Part shown: one piece after another, positions 1 to 8,014 of the stretch
Layout of the letters: each line of letters begins with the position of its first letter
Position numbering within the stretch: position 1 is the stretch's first letter
Assembly (NCBI GenBank): GCA_964396025.1
Contig: CAYNBT010000010.1
Span: 1 to 28,949 of the forward strand
Direction of reading: 5' to 3'
Source: CAYNBT01 sp964396025
GTDB lineage: Bacteria > Patescibacteriota > WWE3 > UBA101185 > UBA10185
Length of the DNA: 28,949 nucleotides
Program-made: the position numbers and the translations under genes
The notes under the pieces: generated by a model
The model's database searches: none
The model's input: only the letters and a program-made list of their open reading frames with translations
Told to the model about the DNA's origin: nothing

Positions 1-91
1 CAGCCAATTTAGAAAACAATTATTTCTCTTTATAACAACAAGTTCCAAAACACTCTAAAAAACATAAACCAATTTGAGCTTTGGAACTATG

Positions 92-97
92 TATAAT
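92..97 (+). promoter_or_regulatory. -10 box of a predicted leaderless promoter
   Basis: A perfect TATAAT ends 6 nt before the GTG at 104, so transcription would begin at or next to the start codon. There is no Shine-Dalgarno and no convincing -35 at 17 nt. The call rests on the same spacing recurring upstream of many genes in this window. Confidence 0.5.
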
Positions 98-103
98 AGT
101 TGA

Positions 104-388
104 GTGCTGAAAAAGATATTTTATATACTTCTTGCATTAATTATTTTAATACTAACGTCTAAATATGGTTACGAGGCCTATATTCTAATAAAATACCCAG
201 AACCCGAAACTTATTATGAAGATTTTAAGGCTCACACAAAATATTGTAATCAACAAATATCTTGTATTGGCTCACTAGTCTGTGAGTTTGAACTCCAAGA
301 CTGTACATCTGGATGTATTAAGACATGTTCAAATAAATCAGGTGCGACTAAGGGCCTATCTAGATATGGTAGTAAACGTTCCAGATAA
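104..388 (+). CDS. small Cys-rich secreted or membrane-anchored protein
   Basis: A 94-residue protein starting at GTG directly after a TATAAT box. Residues 4-20 are a strongly hydrophobic segment that would be a signal anchor or signal peptide. The exported part holds seven cysteines between about residues 48 and 76, followed by a basic Ser/Arg-rich tail. Such spacing suggests disulfide bonds in a small extracytoplasmic domain. I do not recognise a family and no neighbour explains its role. The start is supported by the promoter position, not by a ribosome binding site. It could also be a fast-evolving orphan, but the signal segment and the cysteine clustering argue for a real protein. Confidence 0.55.
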   Translation: MLKKIFYILLALIILILTSKYGYEAYILIKYPEPETYYEDFKAHTKYCNQQISCIGSLVCEFELQDCTSGCIKTCSNKSGATKGLSRYGSKRSR

Positions 389-580
389 ATCCCTGCTCCC
401 CAGCCATAAATACAGTATAATCCACCACATATGAAACTAATGAATTCCACTAAAGTTACAGAAGGCATAAGTTATTCTGCTGGATACACTCACTGATGTT
501 CAGTCATGATAGTTCAGGGAAAACAAAAGTTGTACCCGAAAAGGAAAAATTGTGGTGGAATAAAGCGGCATTTAAAACTA

Positions 581-609
581 TTGACTTCGTGTTAAACCCC
601 AGTGAAAAT
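581..609 (+). promoter_or_regulatory. possible leaderless promoter of the LysM gene
   Basis: TTGACT (581-586), a 17-nt spacer, then GAAAAT (604-609). The ATG at 617 follows 7 nt later. This favours 617 over the GTG at 602 as the start codon, because the -10 would lie inside the longer version. Confidence 0.4.
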
Positions 610-616
610 TAAAGCA

Positions 617-1210
617 ATGAGATCTCAAGGTAATTCAAGTTTAGTATTAATCATTTCAACACTTTTGCTATCCGTAATCGGGATATTATCGTTTCAGCTT
701 TATAAACTAAGTAAGGTGGGTGTGTCAGCGCCTGAAAACAACGGGCAGAAGACTATGTGTATGGAAGATAGGTACACAAACAATCCGGCAGACTTTCTTG
801 AAACATATACAGTTATGCCAGGCGATTCGCTCTTAACAATTGCCGGTGATAAACTGGGTAATGTCTCAAGAGTAGGTGAACTTATAACTCTAAACAATGG
901 CACATATCCAGACTTATCGATTGAGAAACCTTTTATCGAGGTTGGCTGGAAGTTATATCTACCTCCAAATAGCACTGACTCAACAAGTGGACACCTCAAC
1001 CAAGTTGCAGGTTGGATATCAAATATCAGACAGACCAGTCCAAATCAAATTTTCGAGGTAAGTAGCAATAACGCAAAAAACTACTATGCTACGGTAACAC
1101 TTAGTGAACAAACGAGGCTTCCTGACGGGTACGTTCCAACCGTGGGTGACTGCGTAAAAGTTGTGGAAGACGAACAGAACGGAACTGCTTACACACTTAC
1201 ACTGCAATAA
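617..1210 (+). CDS. membrane-anchored LysM-domain protein
   Basis: A 197-residue protein with an N-terminal transmembrane segment (residues 7-27) and a LysM domain at about 63-117, recognisable by the TYTVMPGDSLLTIA start and the closing GWKLYLPP. LysM domains bind the GlcNAc part of peptidoglycan, so this protein probably sits outside the membrane and holds on to the wall. The remaining C-terminal 80 residues look beta-rich, with a VGDCVKV strand, and I do not recognise them. An alternative GTG start at 602 adds five residues; I prefer the ATG because a -35/-10 pair points to it. Convergent with the DUF2975 gene, with no hairpin terminator between them. Confidence 0.75.
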   Translation: MRSQGNSSLVLIISTLLLSVIGILSFQLYKLSKVGVSAPENNGQKTMCMEDRYTNNPADFLETYTVMPGDSLLTIAGDKLGNVSRVGELITLNNGTYPDLSIEKPFIEVGWKLYLPPNSTDSTSGHLNQVAGWISNIRQTSPNQIFEVSSNNAKNYYATVTLSEQTRLPDGYVPTVGDCVKVVEDEQNGTAYTLTLQ

Positions 1211-1225
1211 TAGATCTGAATAACG

Positions 1226-1681
1226 TTATGTATTCGAGGAGTCATTTTTAGACTTCAAATCAAGCGCATCTTGCAAAATGTTTTGAATAACAACAGCAGA
1301 AGCTGCTATCACTAGAGAAACAAAAATCGCAAACAAACCAATAGCAACACCACCGGCAATATCATCCTCACTGCGGCGAATTATAAAAAAATAAGCTTCC
1401 GCTCCCAAGATAAACCACACTAGAGCAGTTGAACAGTATTTTATTGTCTGAACTGCCTTTACAGCAATGTCTGAAAAAATCGTGTTTTTATCTGCATAAG
1501 ACAAAAGCAGGAAAGCTTGATATAACAACACGAAAAACGGTATTGAAGCTATATATACATATGCCAGGAACGGGTCTCGGAAGTAGATGGTAACAAAATC
1601 GGCGTTTACATTTCTTCCCTCAACTTGAGGCTCCCACAACAGGCCAATAAGCACGACAAGGGCCAGCAGTATAATAACCAA
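1226..1681 (-). CDS. DUF2975 family membrane protein
   Basis: A 151-residue protein with about four transmembrane helices. The segment LLLSYADKNTIFSDIAVKAV, the following IKYC and the C-terminal end rich in VIQNILQDALDLKS are typical of DUF2975, whose function is unknown. Members are usually followed by a small Cro/CI-type HTH regulator (YozG-like). None is adjacent here, although a broken HTH gene lies at 6646. The start is a TTG at 1681 with no Shine-Dalgarno, and the true start could differ by a few codons. Divergent from the delta-60 gene. Confidence 0.65.
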   Translation of the reverse strand: MVIILLALVVLIGLLWEPQVEGRNVNADFVTIYFRDPFLAYVYIASIPFFVLLYQAFLLLSYADKNTIFSDIAVKAVQTIKYCSTALVWFILGAEAYFFIIRRSEDDIAGGVAIGLFAIFVSLVIAASAVVIQNILQDALDLKSKNDSSNT

Positions 1682-1737
1682 TTTTAAAAATAAAATGGAA
1701 CAGCGTTTTATTGTGATACAGGTATTTTAGCATCTAG

Positions 1738-1766
1738 TTACCTGTTACCAATATTAGGTGTAAACT
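1738..1766 (+). promoter_or_regulatory. leaderless promoter of the delta-60 repeat gene
   Basis: TTACCT (1738-1743), a 17-nt spacer, TAAACT (1761-1766), then 6 nt to the ATG at 1773. There is no purine-rich ribosome binding site between them. Confidence 0.55.
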
Positions 1767-1772
1767 GACCAT

Positions 1773-3596
1773 ATGCCCGTGTTTGTACGTAAAATATTTT
1801 GCAGTTTAACTGTACTAGTAATGTTGATATACCTGCAAAGAGCAGCATATGCACAAGAGGTAAACGTATACCCAGATACACTTAATCCTAATACTTTTAA
1901 CCTTGATGAAACATTTTCTGTTTCTGGGGTTGCTGTTTCTGATAATGCAACTGTCACAGATGTCGATTCACAACTGGACACATTTACAGGAACTTGGTTA
2001 CCTTGCACGCTAGACAATGAACAAAGTACAGCAACTCATGATACAACCTTACAACAAGGCACAGGTATTAGCTCGACTACACGTGTAGTTGCAATTCAGG
2101 ATGACGGTAAATTGATACTAGGAGGCGACTTTGCCTCATACAACGGTAACTCAAGCAGCAGAATTGTACGAATAGAGTCAGATGGTACATACGATAGTAC
2201 ATTTTCAGTTGGGACAGGATTTAATACAGGTTCAATCGTGTCGGATGTAGTGATTCAGTCTGACGGGAAAATACTTGTAGGAGGTACATTTACAACCTAC
2301 AACGGAACAACCGTCAACGGCCTAGTACGCCTTAATACAGATGGCACAAGAGATACAGGCTTCGCAGGCAGTAGCACCGCACTCGTAGTAAATGATATTG
2401 AATTATTTGATGATGGGAAAATTCTTGTTGGCGGAAGTTTTCTTACTTACAGTGGCACAACTTCAGTAAATGTTGCAAAACTGAATACCGACGGTACGCT
2501 AGATACCGATTTTCCTGTTGGATTAGGGTTCGGAGGCACGCAAAGCCAAGTCCGAACTCTTGAAATATTCGATGATAACAAAATAATTGTTGGTGGAAGA
2601 TTCACAAACTATCAAGGTGTGTCTTCCATTAGAGTTGCCAAGTTAAAAGCAGATGCAACACTGGATACAAGTTTTTCTTCCGGTACGGGTCCGTTTGGTG
2701 CTTTTGTATATGATGTTAAGATTTTAGATACTGGAAAGATATTAATTGGCGGAGATTTCAGTACTTACAACGGTACTAATGCAAGAGCAATAGCAAGATT
2801 GGAGGCCAACGGCTCCATTGATACATCTTTTGATACAACAGTTGGAGTAGCAGGAGGCGCCAGTACTGTGTTTGCAATTGCAGCATTAGACGACGATAAA
2901 ATTATCATAGGTGGTAACTTCACCACATACGACGGAAATGCTGCAACACGAATTGCCAGAATAAATTCTGATGGTAGCTTTGACAGCAGCTTGGGATTCG
3001 GCAGCCTTTTAAACAACTCGATTTTTGGAATGACACTGATAGATGAGTCTCAAATGTACCTTGCAGGACTTTACTCAAATTTCAACTCGTCTGGCTTGAA
3101 CTTTTTTGGACGATTTAACTACAGATATTCTGGAGATTTCTCTTGCTCATTCTCCACAACGGGATTATCTTCAGGCACACATACTATATACTTTAGGACA
3201 GCCGACGAGGACAGTAATACTATTACTTCAGACTATCCTTCTACAATATTTTATATGCTATCACCTGCGACTGCCAACGTGTTCAAAAAAGATACTAAAT
3301 GCAGATGGTCTAAACCACCTGCACTAACATGGATCAAGATTACACCAGTTGCAGGCGGCATAAATGTAACTTGGACACAATATGACGCAAACAAAGTATC
3401 AATATATATAGATGATGGTAACAGTAGGTTTCTTTGGGAAGTGTCTAAAACGCTTAATGACGGTAAAGAGTTTTTACCTAACGTACACACCTCTCAAAGC
3501 ATCAAATTGCAAGCGTTCAACGGATGTCGTTCGGGAGATGTTTCACAAGCTATCTCACTTGCAGAATATCCTAACGGTTGGTATTCATCCGAATAG
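1773..3596 (+). CDS. secreted delta-60 repeat (beta-propeller-type) surface protein
   Basis: A 607-residue protein with a signal peptide (hydrophobic to about residue 25, then AYAQE). Seven tandem units of about 55 residues carry the core DDGKILVGGSFLTYSG or a variant. Examples are DDGKLILGGDFASYNG, SDGKILVGGTFTTYNG, DDNKIIVGGRFTNYQG, DTGKILIGGDFSTYNG and DDDKIIIGGNFTTYDG; the seventh is degenerate (DESQMYLAGLYSNFNS). This is the delta-60 repeat, probably folding as a seven-bladed propeller. Before it lies an Ig-like half (residues about 40-85) and after it a matching half (SSGTHTIYFRTADEDSN), then a fibronectin-III-like C-terminal part with WIKITPVAGGINVTWTQYD. The role is probably adhesion or surface display. 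The ligand is unknown. Confidence 0.85.
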   Translation: MPVFVRKIFCSLTVLVMLIYLQRAAYAQEVNVYPDTLNPNTFNLDETFSVSGVAVSDNATVTDVDSQLDTFTGTWLPCTLDNEQSTATHDTTLQQGTGISSTTRVVAIQDDGKLILGGDFASYNGNSSSRIVRIESDGTYDSTFSVGTGFNTGSIVSDVVIQSDGKILVGGTFTTYNGTTVNGLVRLNTDGTRDTGFAGSSTALVVNDIELFDDGKILVGGSFLTYSGTTSVNVAKLNTDGTLDTDFPVGLGFGGTQSQVRTLEIFDDNKIIVGGRFTNYQGVSSIRVAKLKADATLDTSFSSGTGPFGAFVYDVKILDTGKILIGGDFSTYNGTNARAIARLEANGSIDTSFDTTVGVAGGASTVFAIAALDDDKIIIGGNFTTYDGNAATRIARINSDGSFDSSLGFGSLLNNSIFGMTLIDESQMYLAGLYSNFNSSGLNFFGRFNYRYSGDFSCSFSTTGLSSGTHTIYFRTADEDSNTITSDYPSTIFYMLSPATANVFKKDTKCRWSKPPALTWIKITPVAGGINVTWTQYDANKVSIYIDDGNSRFLWEVSKTLNDGKEFLPNVHTSQSIKLQAFNGCRSGDVSQAISLAEYPNGWYSSE

Positions 3597-3598
3597 CC

Positions 3599-3628
3599 TT
3601 GCGGAATCAACATATTTAACCCTATAAT
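3599..3628 (+). promoter_or_regulatory. leaderless promoter of dus
   Basis: TTGCGG (3599-3604), an 18-nt spacer, a perfect TATAAT (3623-3628), then 5 nt to the GTG at 3634. The -35 begins inside the last codons of the delta-60 gene region, so dus has its own promoter. Confidence 0.65.
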
Positions 3629-3633
3629 CCAGC

Positions 3634-4581
3634 GTGCTTAATTTTTGGAAAACCTTAAAATCCCCTATAACCGTGCTTGCGCCAATGGACGATGTCACCG
3701 ATCTTGTCTTTAGAGAGATTGTTGCTATAACAGCTAAACCTGATGTGATGTTCACAGAATTTACTAGCGCTGATGCAATCTCTTCTAGGGGCTTGGAGGG
3801 TGTTGCGCGAAAGCTATTTTACACAGAAGTACAACGTCCTATTGTTGCCCAGATCTGGGGTAACAATCCGGAGACATTCGGCACTGCCGCCAGATACATT
3901 CAAGATAAGGGTTTTGATGGAATAGATATTAACATGGGTTGTCCCGACAGAAAGATCATGAAAAAATCTTGTGGTGCAGCGTTAATAAACAATCAAAAGT
4001 TAGTAAGCGATCTTATCAACGCCGTTAGGCAGTCGGCACCTGATATTCCATTAAGTATAAAAACAAGATTAGACAGTGATAGATCTAAGACATCCGAATG
4101 GATTTCTTTTTTACTCTCACAGGATATTTCTGCACTAACGCTACACGCGAGGACTGCAAAAGATCTCTCAAAAATACCTGCGGATTGGGAGGAATTGGGT
4201 AAAACGGTTGAACTAAGAAACAAGCTTAACTCCAAAGTAACTGTGATTGGAAACGGTGATGTAATGAGTTACAAAGAAATTGTGGAAAAACATAAAACTT
4301 ACGGAGTTGACGGCGTGATGGTAGGGAGAGGGATATTTCATAATCCATGGATATTTGAAAAAGACCAAAACCCAGTAGAACATACCTATGAAGAACACAT
4401 AAACCTTTTGATGAAACATACGGAACTGTTCAACAAAACATGGGGAAACACCAAAAACTTTGAACTAATGAAAAAATTCTTCAAAATATATGTAAAAGGG
4501 ATTGCAGGCTCTAACGATCTGAGACAAAAGCTTATGGAAACGAAATCGTACACAGAGTTCTTTGATATAATGAGTGGGTGA
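3634..4581 (+). CDS. dus: tRNA-dihydrouridine synthase
   Basis: A 315-residue FMN-dependent enzyme that reduces uridine in the tRNA D-loop. A TIM-barrel signature is present in order: LAPMDDVTDLVFR near residue 15 (FMN phosphate region), INMGCPDRKIMKKSCGAAL with the catalytic Cys103, KTRLD, LTLHARTAKD, GNGDVMSY and DGVMVGRGIFHNPWIF. The length is normal for the family. The GTG start is fixed by a TATAAT box 5 nt upstream. The last four bases overlap the start of the HD-domain gene (GTGA), so the two are translationally coupled. The DusA/B/C subclass cannot be set by eye. Confidence 0.92.
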   Translation: MLNFWKTLKSPITVLAPMDDVTDLVFREIVAITAKPDVMFTEFTSADAISSRGLEGVARKLFYTEVQRPIVAQIWGNNPETFGTAARYIQDKGFDGIDINMGCPDRKIMKKSCGAALINNQKLVSDLINAVRQSAPDIPLSIKTRLDSDRSKTSEWISFLLSQDISALTLHARTAKDLSKIPADWEELGKTVELRNKLNSKVTVIGNGDVMSYKEIVEKHKTYGVDGVMVGRGIFHNPWIFEKDQNPVEHTYEEHINLLMKHTELFNKTWGNTKNFELMKKFFKIYVKGIAGSNDLRQKLMETKSYTEFFDIMSG

Positions 4582-5564
4582 AGACATACGACATAATATG
4601 GGGACAGCAAGAGATAACAGATCTGGATGCGCTAAAAGTAATCAAACACAATGCTTTGCAGAGATTAAAAAAAATCTGGATTTCCACATACGGATATCTT
4701 TTTGAACTCAAACGGAACGCCACACGTTATGATCATAGTGTAGGCGTTTATCTAATTTTAAAACATTTTAAAGCTTCTAAAGAAGAACAACTTGCAGGAC
4801 TTATTCACGATGTTTCGCACACAGCGTTATCACACGTATCTACTTATGCATTTCAAGGAAAATACACAGGAGTTGAGTTTCACGAACTGCAACAAAAGCG
4901 ATTCATGGAAACCTCGGGCTTGTCACAGTTAGTTAACGAACTGGGGTTTGACGCAAATCACCTCTTGCACGAGAAAAAATTCACTTTGCTCGAAAACGAC
5001 CTACCTGATATATGCGCAGACAGGTTGGATTATGCACTCAGGGACGGTTTGCACTTGCAGATTCTTTCACGACAACAAGTTGAGCAAGTTATCAAAGGGC
5101 TCAAAGTACATGACCATGAATTTGTATTTTCCAACATAGAAGCAGCTTTTACTTACTCTTTCAATTTTTATCTGTTGAATCTAATGTTTTACGGCTCCCC
5201 CACCGAAGCCCACTTTAACAACGACTTCGGAAGTTTGGTTAAGTATGCAGTTAAACACAATGTGCTAGAGGAAGATGATTGGTTTACAGATGACATAAAT
5301 CTCACAAACAAGCTTAAAGCCTCAAAAAACAAAACGATCCAAAAATGGCTGGCAAAATATAACAATAGATTGGTTGTATATGAAGACCGCACAAACCCCG
5401 ACATTGTGTTTCCTAAAAAGATTAGAGTTGTAAATCCCAAGGTTTTGGTAGGAAAGGAACTCAAGCGCTTAACTGAAGTATCTCCTGTTTATGCAAAGCT
5501 TGTGCAAGATTATCAAAAAAATCATACCAAGCATGAGCTGGCAGTGAAGGTTGTGTATAAATGA
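4578..5564 (+). CDS. HD-domain phosphohydrolase (COG1078-like)
   Basis: A 328-residue protein with an HD-superfamily metal site: His53 in YDHSVG, His77-Asp78 in LAGLIHDVSHTALSH, and a later Asp in the DICADRLDYALRDGL segment. This arrangement and the length match COG1078/SAMHD1-like phosphohydrolases, which act on dNTPs or other nucleotides; the substrate here is unknown. The start GTG overlaps the dus stop in a 4-nt GTGA, so it is read from the dus transcript by coupling. Convergent with the Ppx/GppA gene, with only 23 bp between them and no terminator hairpin. Confidence 0.82.
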   Translation: MKTYDIIWGQQEITDLDALKVIKHNALQRLKKIWISTYGYLFELKRNATRYDHSVGVYLILKHFKASKEEQLAGLIHDVSHTALSHVSTYAFQGKYTGVEFHELQQKRFMETSGLSQLVNELGFDANHLLHEKKFTLLENDLPDICADRLDYALRDGLHLQILSRQQVEQVIKGLKVHDHEFVFSNIEAAFTYSFNFYLLNLMFYGSPTEAHFNNDFGSLVKYAVKHNVLEEDDWFTDDINLTNKLKASKNKTIQKWLAKYNNRLVVYEDRTNPDIVFPKKIRVVNPKVLVGKELKRLTEVSPVYAKLVQDYQKNHTKHELAVKVVYK

Positions 5565-5587
5565 GTTAGTGCCAGATTAGATGCCTC

Positions 5588-6514
5588 TCAATGAAGCGCC
5601 TTCTCCTTTAAATATTCTAACAACAGACCATCATTCAGATTCTTATTGCTAGGTACAATCAAATTTACTCCTAATTTCTCTGCAATTGCTAGGGCTATTG
5701 CTGTGCAAGCCACGGCGCCATCCATCCATTTTGGATTGTGCGGCATATACTGGTAAAGCTCTTCTTTGGTCTTTTTCTTGATTTCATGATACTTCTCCAT
5801 AAACTTTGTTCTTGAAATCTGTTTGGGATGACTGGGTGAGTAGGAGGATGCATCCATAGGATGTTCTGTAATCTCCATATAATCAAGCTCCCCACCTGTA
5901 TGAACAAGAAGGTCCGGTATAATTGCATCATCTAAATCAAACTGTAGCTCATTATGAATATGTTCAAACATGGAAGCTATGGCCTCCTCTGCCGGAGGAC
6001 TGATTTGCAAAAACTTCTCGTTTAGATTGCTTACACCAATAGGAAAACTTAGACGCCTTAAAATACTATCTTTGGTGCCAAAGGTTATCTCAGTGCTACC
6101 ACCACCAACATTTATAGCTGCTAATTTTACGTCTGGTACAAAATCATGAGCAATTCCCAGATAAAATAGCTCGGCTTCTTTGTCTGCAGGGATAACAACC
6201 AAATCCCACCCCGTTTGCTTTTTTATCTCTTCTGTCAAAAGCTCAACATTCTTGGCTTTACGAGCTACACCAGTCGTAACTAACTTAACATTTTCTATAT
6301 TTTCAGCAGTAATGTACTTTTTGTAGTCCACAAGTGCAGATAGAACACGTCCAAAGGCTTCAGGTACTATGAGCATGTCTGGATAAAAGCGCTCGGCCAT
6401 ATTGACTGTTTTTGCATCTTTATGCAGCAATTCTTGAGTATCAAGATCGTAAACACTGAGTTTTACTGTACTTGACCCAAGATCAATCATGGCAAATTTA
6501 TCAGTTTTTGGCAT
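5588..6514 (-). CDS. Ppx/GppA-family phosphatase
   Basis: A 308-residue protein of the exopolyphosphatase / pppGpp phosphatase family. The ASKHA-fold nucleotide-binding motifs are clear: MIDLGSSTVKLSVYD at residues 9-23 and AAINVGGGSTEITFG near 140. At about 300 residues it contains only the two-lobe catalytic core, like short Ppx/GppA proteins, without the C-terminal HD-type extension of E. coli Ppx. It should hydrolyse polyphosphate or pppGpp; sequence alone does not decide which. Unlike most large genes here it has a ribosome binding site (GAAAGG, 7 nt before the ATG). The upstream region holds an inverted repeat. Confidence 0.85.
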   Translation of the reverse strand: MPKTDKFAMIDLGSSTVKLSVYDLDTQELLHKDAKTVNMAERFYPDMLIVPEAFGRVLSALVDYKKYITAENIENVKLVTTGVARKAKNVELLTEEIKKQTGWDLVVIPADKEAELFYLGIAHDFVPDVKLAAINVGGGSTEITFGTKDSILRRLSFPIGVSNLNEKFLQISPPAEEAIASMFEHIHNELQFDLDDAIIPDLLVHTGGELDYMEITEHPMDASSYSPSHPKQISRTKFMEKYHEIKKKTKEELYQYMPHNPKWMDGAVACTAIALAIAEKLGVNLIVPSNKNLNDGLLLEYLKEKALH

Positions 6515-6541
6515 AATTTACCTTTCAAAATTATTAACTTA

Positions 6542-6606
6542 ATCCATTTTATTTGATTTTTATGCATTCTATGCATATTATGTGATTTAGTATATATAAA
6601 ATGGAT
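6542..6606. repeat. 11-bp inverted repeat around a TATGCAT direct repeat
   Basis: ATCCATTTTAT (6542-6552) is matched exactly by ATAAAATGGAT (6596-6606). Between the arms is TATGCATTCTATGCAT (6561-6576), two copies of a palindromic core one helical turn apart. It lies between the Ppx/GppA start and the HTH remnant and looks like a regulator operator. AT-rich sequence makes chance arms more likely. Confidence 0.4.
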
Positions 6607-6645
6607 CACACTACTCTAACTACTAATAAGAGTTACTAGTGGAGT

Positions 6646-6765
6646 ATGCTCCTTGAATTTGGGGAAGATGTTTTAACCGCTAAACGCAAGAGAAATAGGC
6701 AAACACAAAAGGATATAGCGGAATATACAGGACTTGTATTATCCGGAGTGAATCTACCTCTTTAA
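6646..6765 (+). pseudogene. truncated XRE/Cro-type HTH regulator
   Basis: A 39-codon ORF (ATG 6646, TAA 6763-6765). Residues 12-30, AKRKRNRQTQKDIAEYTGL, match helices 1-2 and the turn of an HTH_3 (Cro/CI) domain. The normal recognition helix and the IE.G end are missing because the frame stops after SGVNLPL, and neither other frame continues the domain. I read it as a decayed regulator, not a functional small protein. It sits beside a plausible operator (6542-6606) and could be the lost partner of the orphan DUF2975 gene, although that gene is 5 kb away. Confidence 0.5.
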
Positions 6766-6866
6766 TACCTACTACTCACATGTTAGGATCTTACTAAACG
6801 TTTACACTTTTCTCACTGAGAAATTGGTTTGGTGATACCCTAAAATACAACCAAAGGAGACATATC

Positions 6867-7427
6867 ATGGGAGGCAAGTACCCCATAAACACGTGGGATG
6901 AGCAAGGTAGTGATCCGAAACATCCTGGTAACTCGAGGTTCACGATAAATGGTTCAAGTATCACAAGTGGTCCAGCACAAGACCCTCGCCATGAAGGGCA
7001 GCGTTTTATAAGCGTGCAAGGACCTTCCGGCAAATACTCGGGTGTTGTAGATGATGACGATGACAGTTATGAGACAGATGATGATGCCGATTATGCAGGG
7101 TCTAGCGGCTGCTTTATTGCCACAGCAACTCTACAAGACAACTACCCTGCAGATATATTGGTACCTCTGAAGAAATGGCGCTATGATGTGCTAGAAACAA
7201 CCTTTTTTGGCAACATTCTGTCCAAAAGGTATCGTAACACAGCCCCTAGAGTCGCGGCTAAAATGCAGCGATTACCTCGTGTCTGTGCGTTTCTTCGCAA
7301 GTACTTTGTGTTTCCAGCGATAGACTTGGCTGAACAAGCTCCAAGCACTTCTAGAAACATGAAGCTTTTGCTGTTGTTTTTGGTGGGAAGTGTTATTGCT
7401 ACAACAACAGCCAAGCTCAGTCGCTAG
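6867..7427 (+). CDS. CFI-box-CTERM protein with C-terminal membrane helix
   Basis: A 186-residue protein. Residues 80-135 form the CFI box: SGCFIATATLQDNYPADILV, then a basic helix and ILSKRYRNTAPRVA. This small domain ends many bacterial proteins and its function is unknown. Ahead of it are a polar Gly/Ser/Pro-rich region and an acidic run (residues 62-76, almost all Asp/Glu). Residues 166-180 are a hydrophobic helix, so the box probably lies against the membrane. The start has a strong AAAGGAG at the right distance. A hairpin terminator follows directly. The function is unknown, and the single cysteine of the CFI motif is the obvious modification or lipidation candidate. Confidence 0.7.
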   Translation: MGGKYPINTWDEQGSDPKHPGNSRFTINGSSITSGPAQDPRHEGQRFISVQGPSGKYSGVVDDDDDSYETDDDADYAGSSGCFIATATLQDNYPADILVPLKKWRYDVLETTFFGNILSKRYRNTAPRVAAKMQRLPRVCAFLRKYFVFPAIDLAEQAPSTSRNMKLLLLFLVGSVIATTTAKLSR

Positions 7428-7437
7428 TCTATATTAA

Positions 7438-7472
7438 ACTCTGCAATACTCATGTATATGCAGAGTTTTTTC
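7438..7472 (+). terminator. intrinsic terminator of the CFI-box gene
   Basis: ACTCTGCA (7438-7445) pairs with TGCAGAGT (7459-7466), followed by a run of T. Confidence 0.8.
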
Positions 7473-7539
7473 TTTCCAGGAAAGCATTAGTGATCCGATT
7501 AAATTTAAACATCTAGCCCTAGAGTTAAGAATAGCTTAT

Positions 7540-7899
7540 CTATAAACTCCTAAGTGCAAAATATAACCCCTCCACATGTGCAAACCGAACACCTTTCTTG
7601 AATGCATGAGCAAAGGATGGGTTTTGTAAATCTAGCTTACTATCTATAAACTCAAGTATATTGTCCCTATCTTTTGCAGATGTTGATAATTCAATAAAAA
7701 AGAAAGTACCCTTTGAGGTGTTAACAACTCCTATAGGAACATAGTTCTTAGCGACACTGATACAATAAATATACTCTGTACCCTTCAGCTTGCCTGCACC
7801 AAAGTGATCCAACACAACCTGAATGTCCTTGCCGTATTTTTCAATTTTTGTATGTTCAAGATTATGTATTTTAGTTTCAATATCACGTACAAGGGACAT
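7540..7899 (-). CDS. conserved-looking small protein of unknown function
   Basis: A 119-residue soluble protein beginning MSLVRDIETKIHNLEHTKIE. It looks alpha/beta, with IYCISVAKNYVPIGVVNTSK and GTFFFIELSTSAKDRDNILE strands. I do not recognise a family. A longer frame begins at a TTG at 7944, but a near-ideal promoter (TTGCAT-17-TACTAT) lies inside that extension and ends 6 nt before the ATG at 7899, so the shorter form is preferred. It stands alone, downstream of nothing on its strand and convergent with the CFI-box gene. Confidence 0.6.
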   Translation of the reverse strand: MSLVRDIETKIHNLEHTKIEKYGKDIQVVLDHFGAGKLKGTEYIYCISVAKNYVPIGVVNTSKGTFFFIELSTSAKDRDNILEFIDSKLDLQNPSFAHAFKKGVRFAHVEGLYFALRSL

Positions 7900-7905
7900 A
7901 ATCGT

Positions 7906-7934
7906 ATAGTAATTCTTATATTTCCTGGATGCAA
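7906..7934 (-). promoter_or_regulatory. leaderless promoter of the 7540-7899 gene
   Basis: Reading the minus strand: TTGCAT (7934-7929), a 17-nt spacer, TACTAT (7911-7906), then 6 nt to the ATG. No Shine-Dalgarno is present. Confidence 0.6.
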
Positions 7935-8014
7935 CTCTCTCCAATAACTTGGGGTGCCTGTTGGATAAGCCCGGATTAAGCTACTGTATTATCTAGACGC
8001 GCAATTTTAAAAAA

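Noticed and set aside
388..601. Possible small gene or RNA in the 210-bp spacer
   Set aside because: I see no ORF with a start signal, no hairpin and no tRNA-like fold.
2120..3000. DNA-level tandem repeats in the delta-60 gene as a possible CRISPR or satellite array
   Set aside because: The periodicity is at protein level (about 55 codons) and the DNA copies are diverged.
6601..6639. 12-codon ORF right after TATATATAAA as a second leaderless leader peptide
   Set aside because: The AT-rich run gives several possible -10 boxes, and the ORF does not overlap the next start, unlike the one at 18471.
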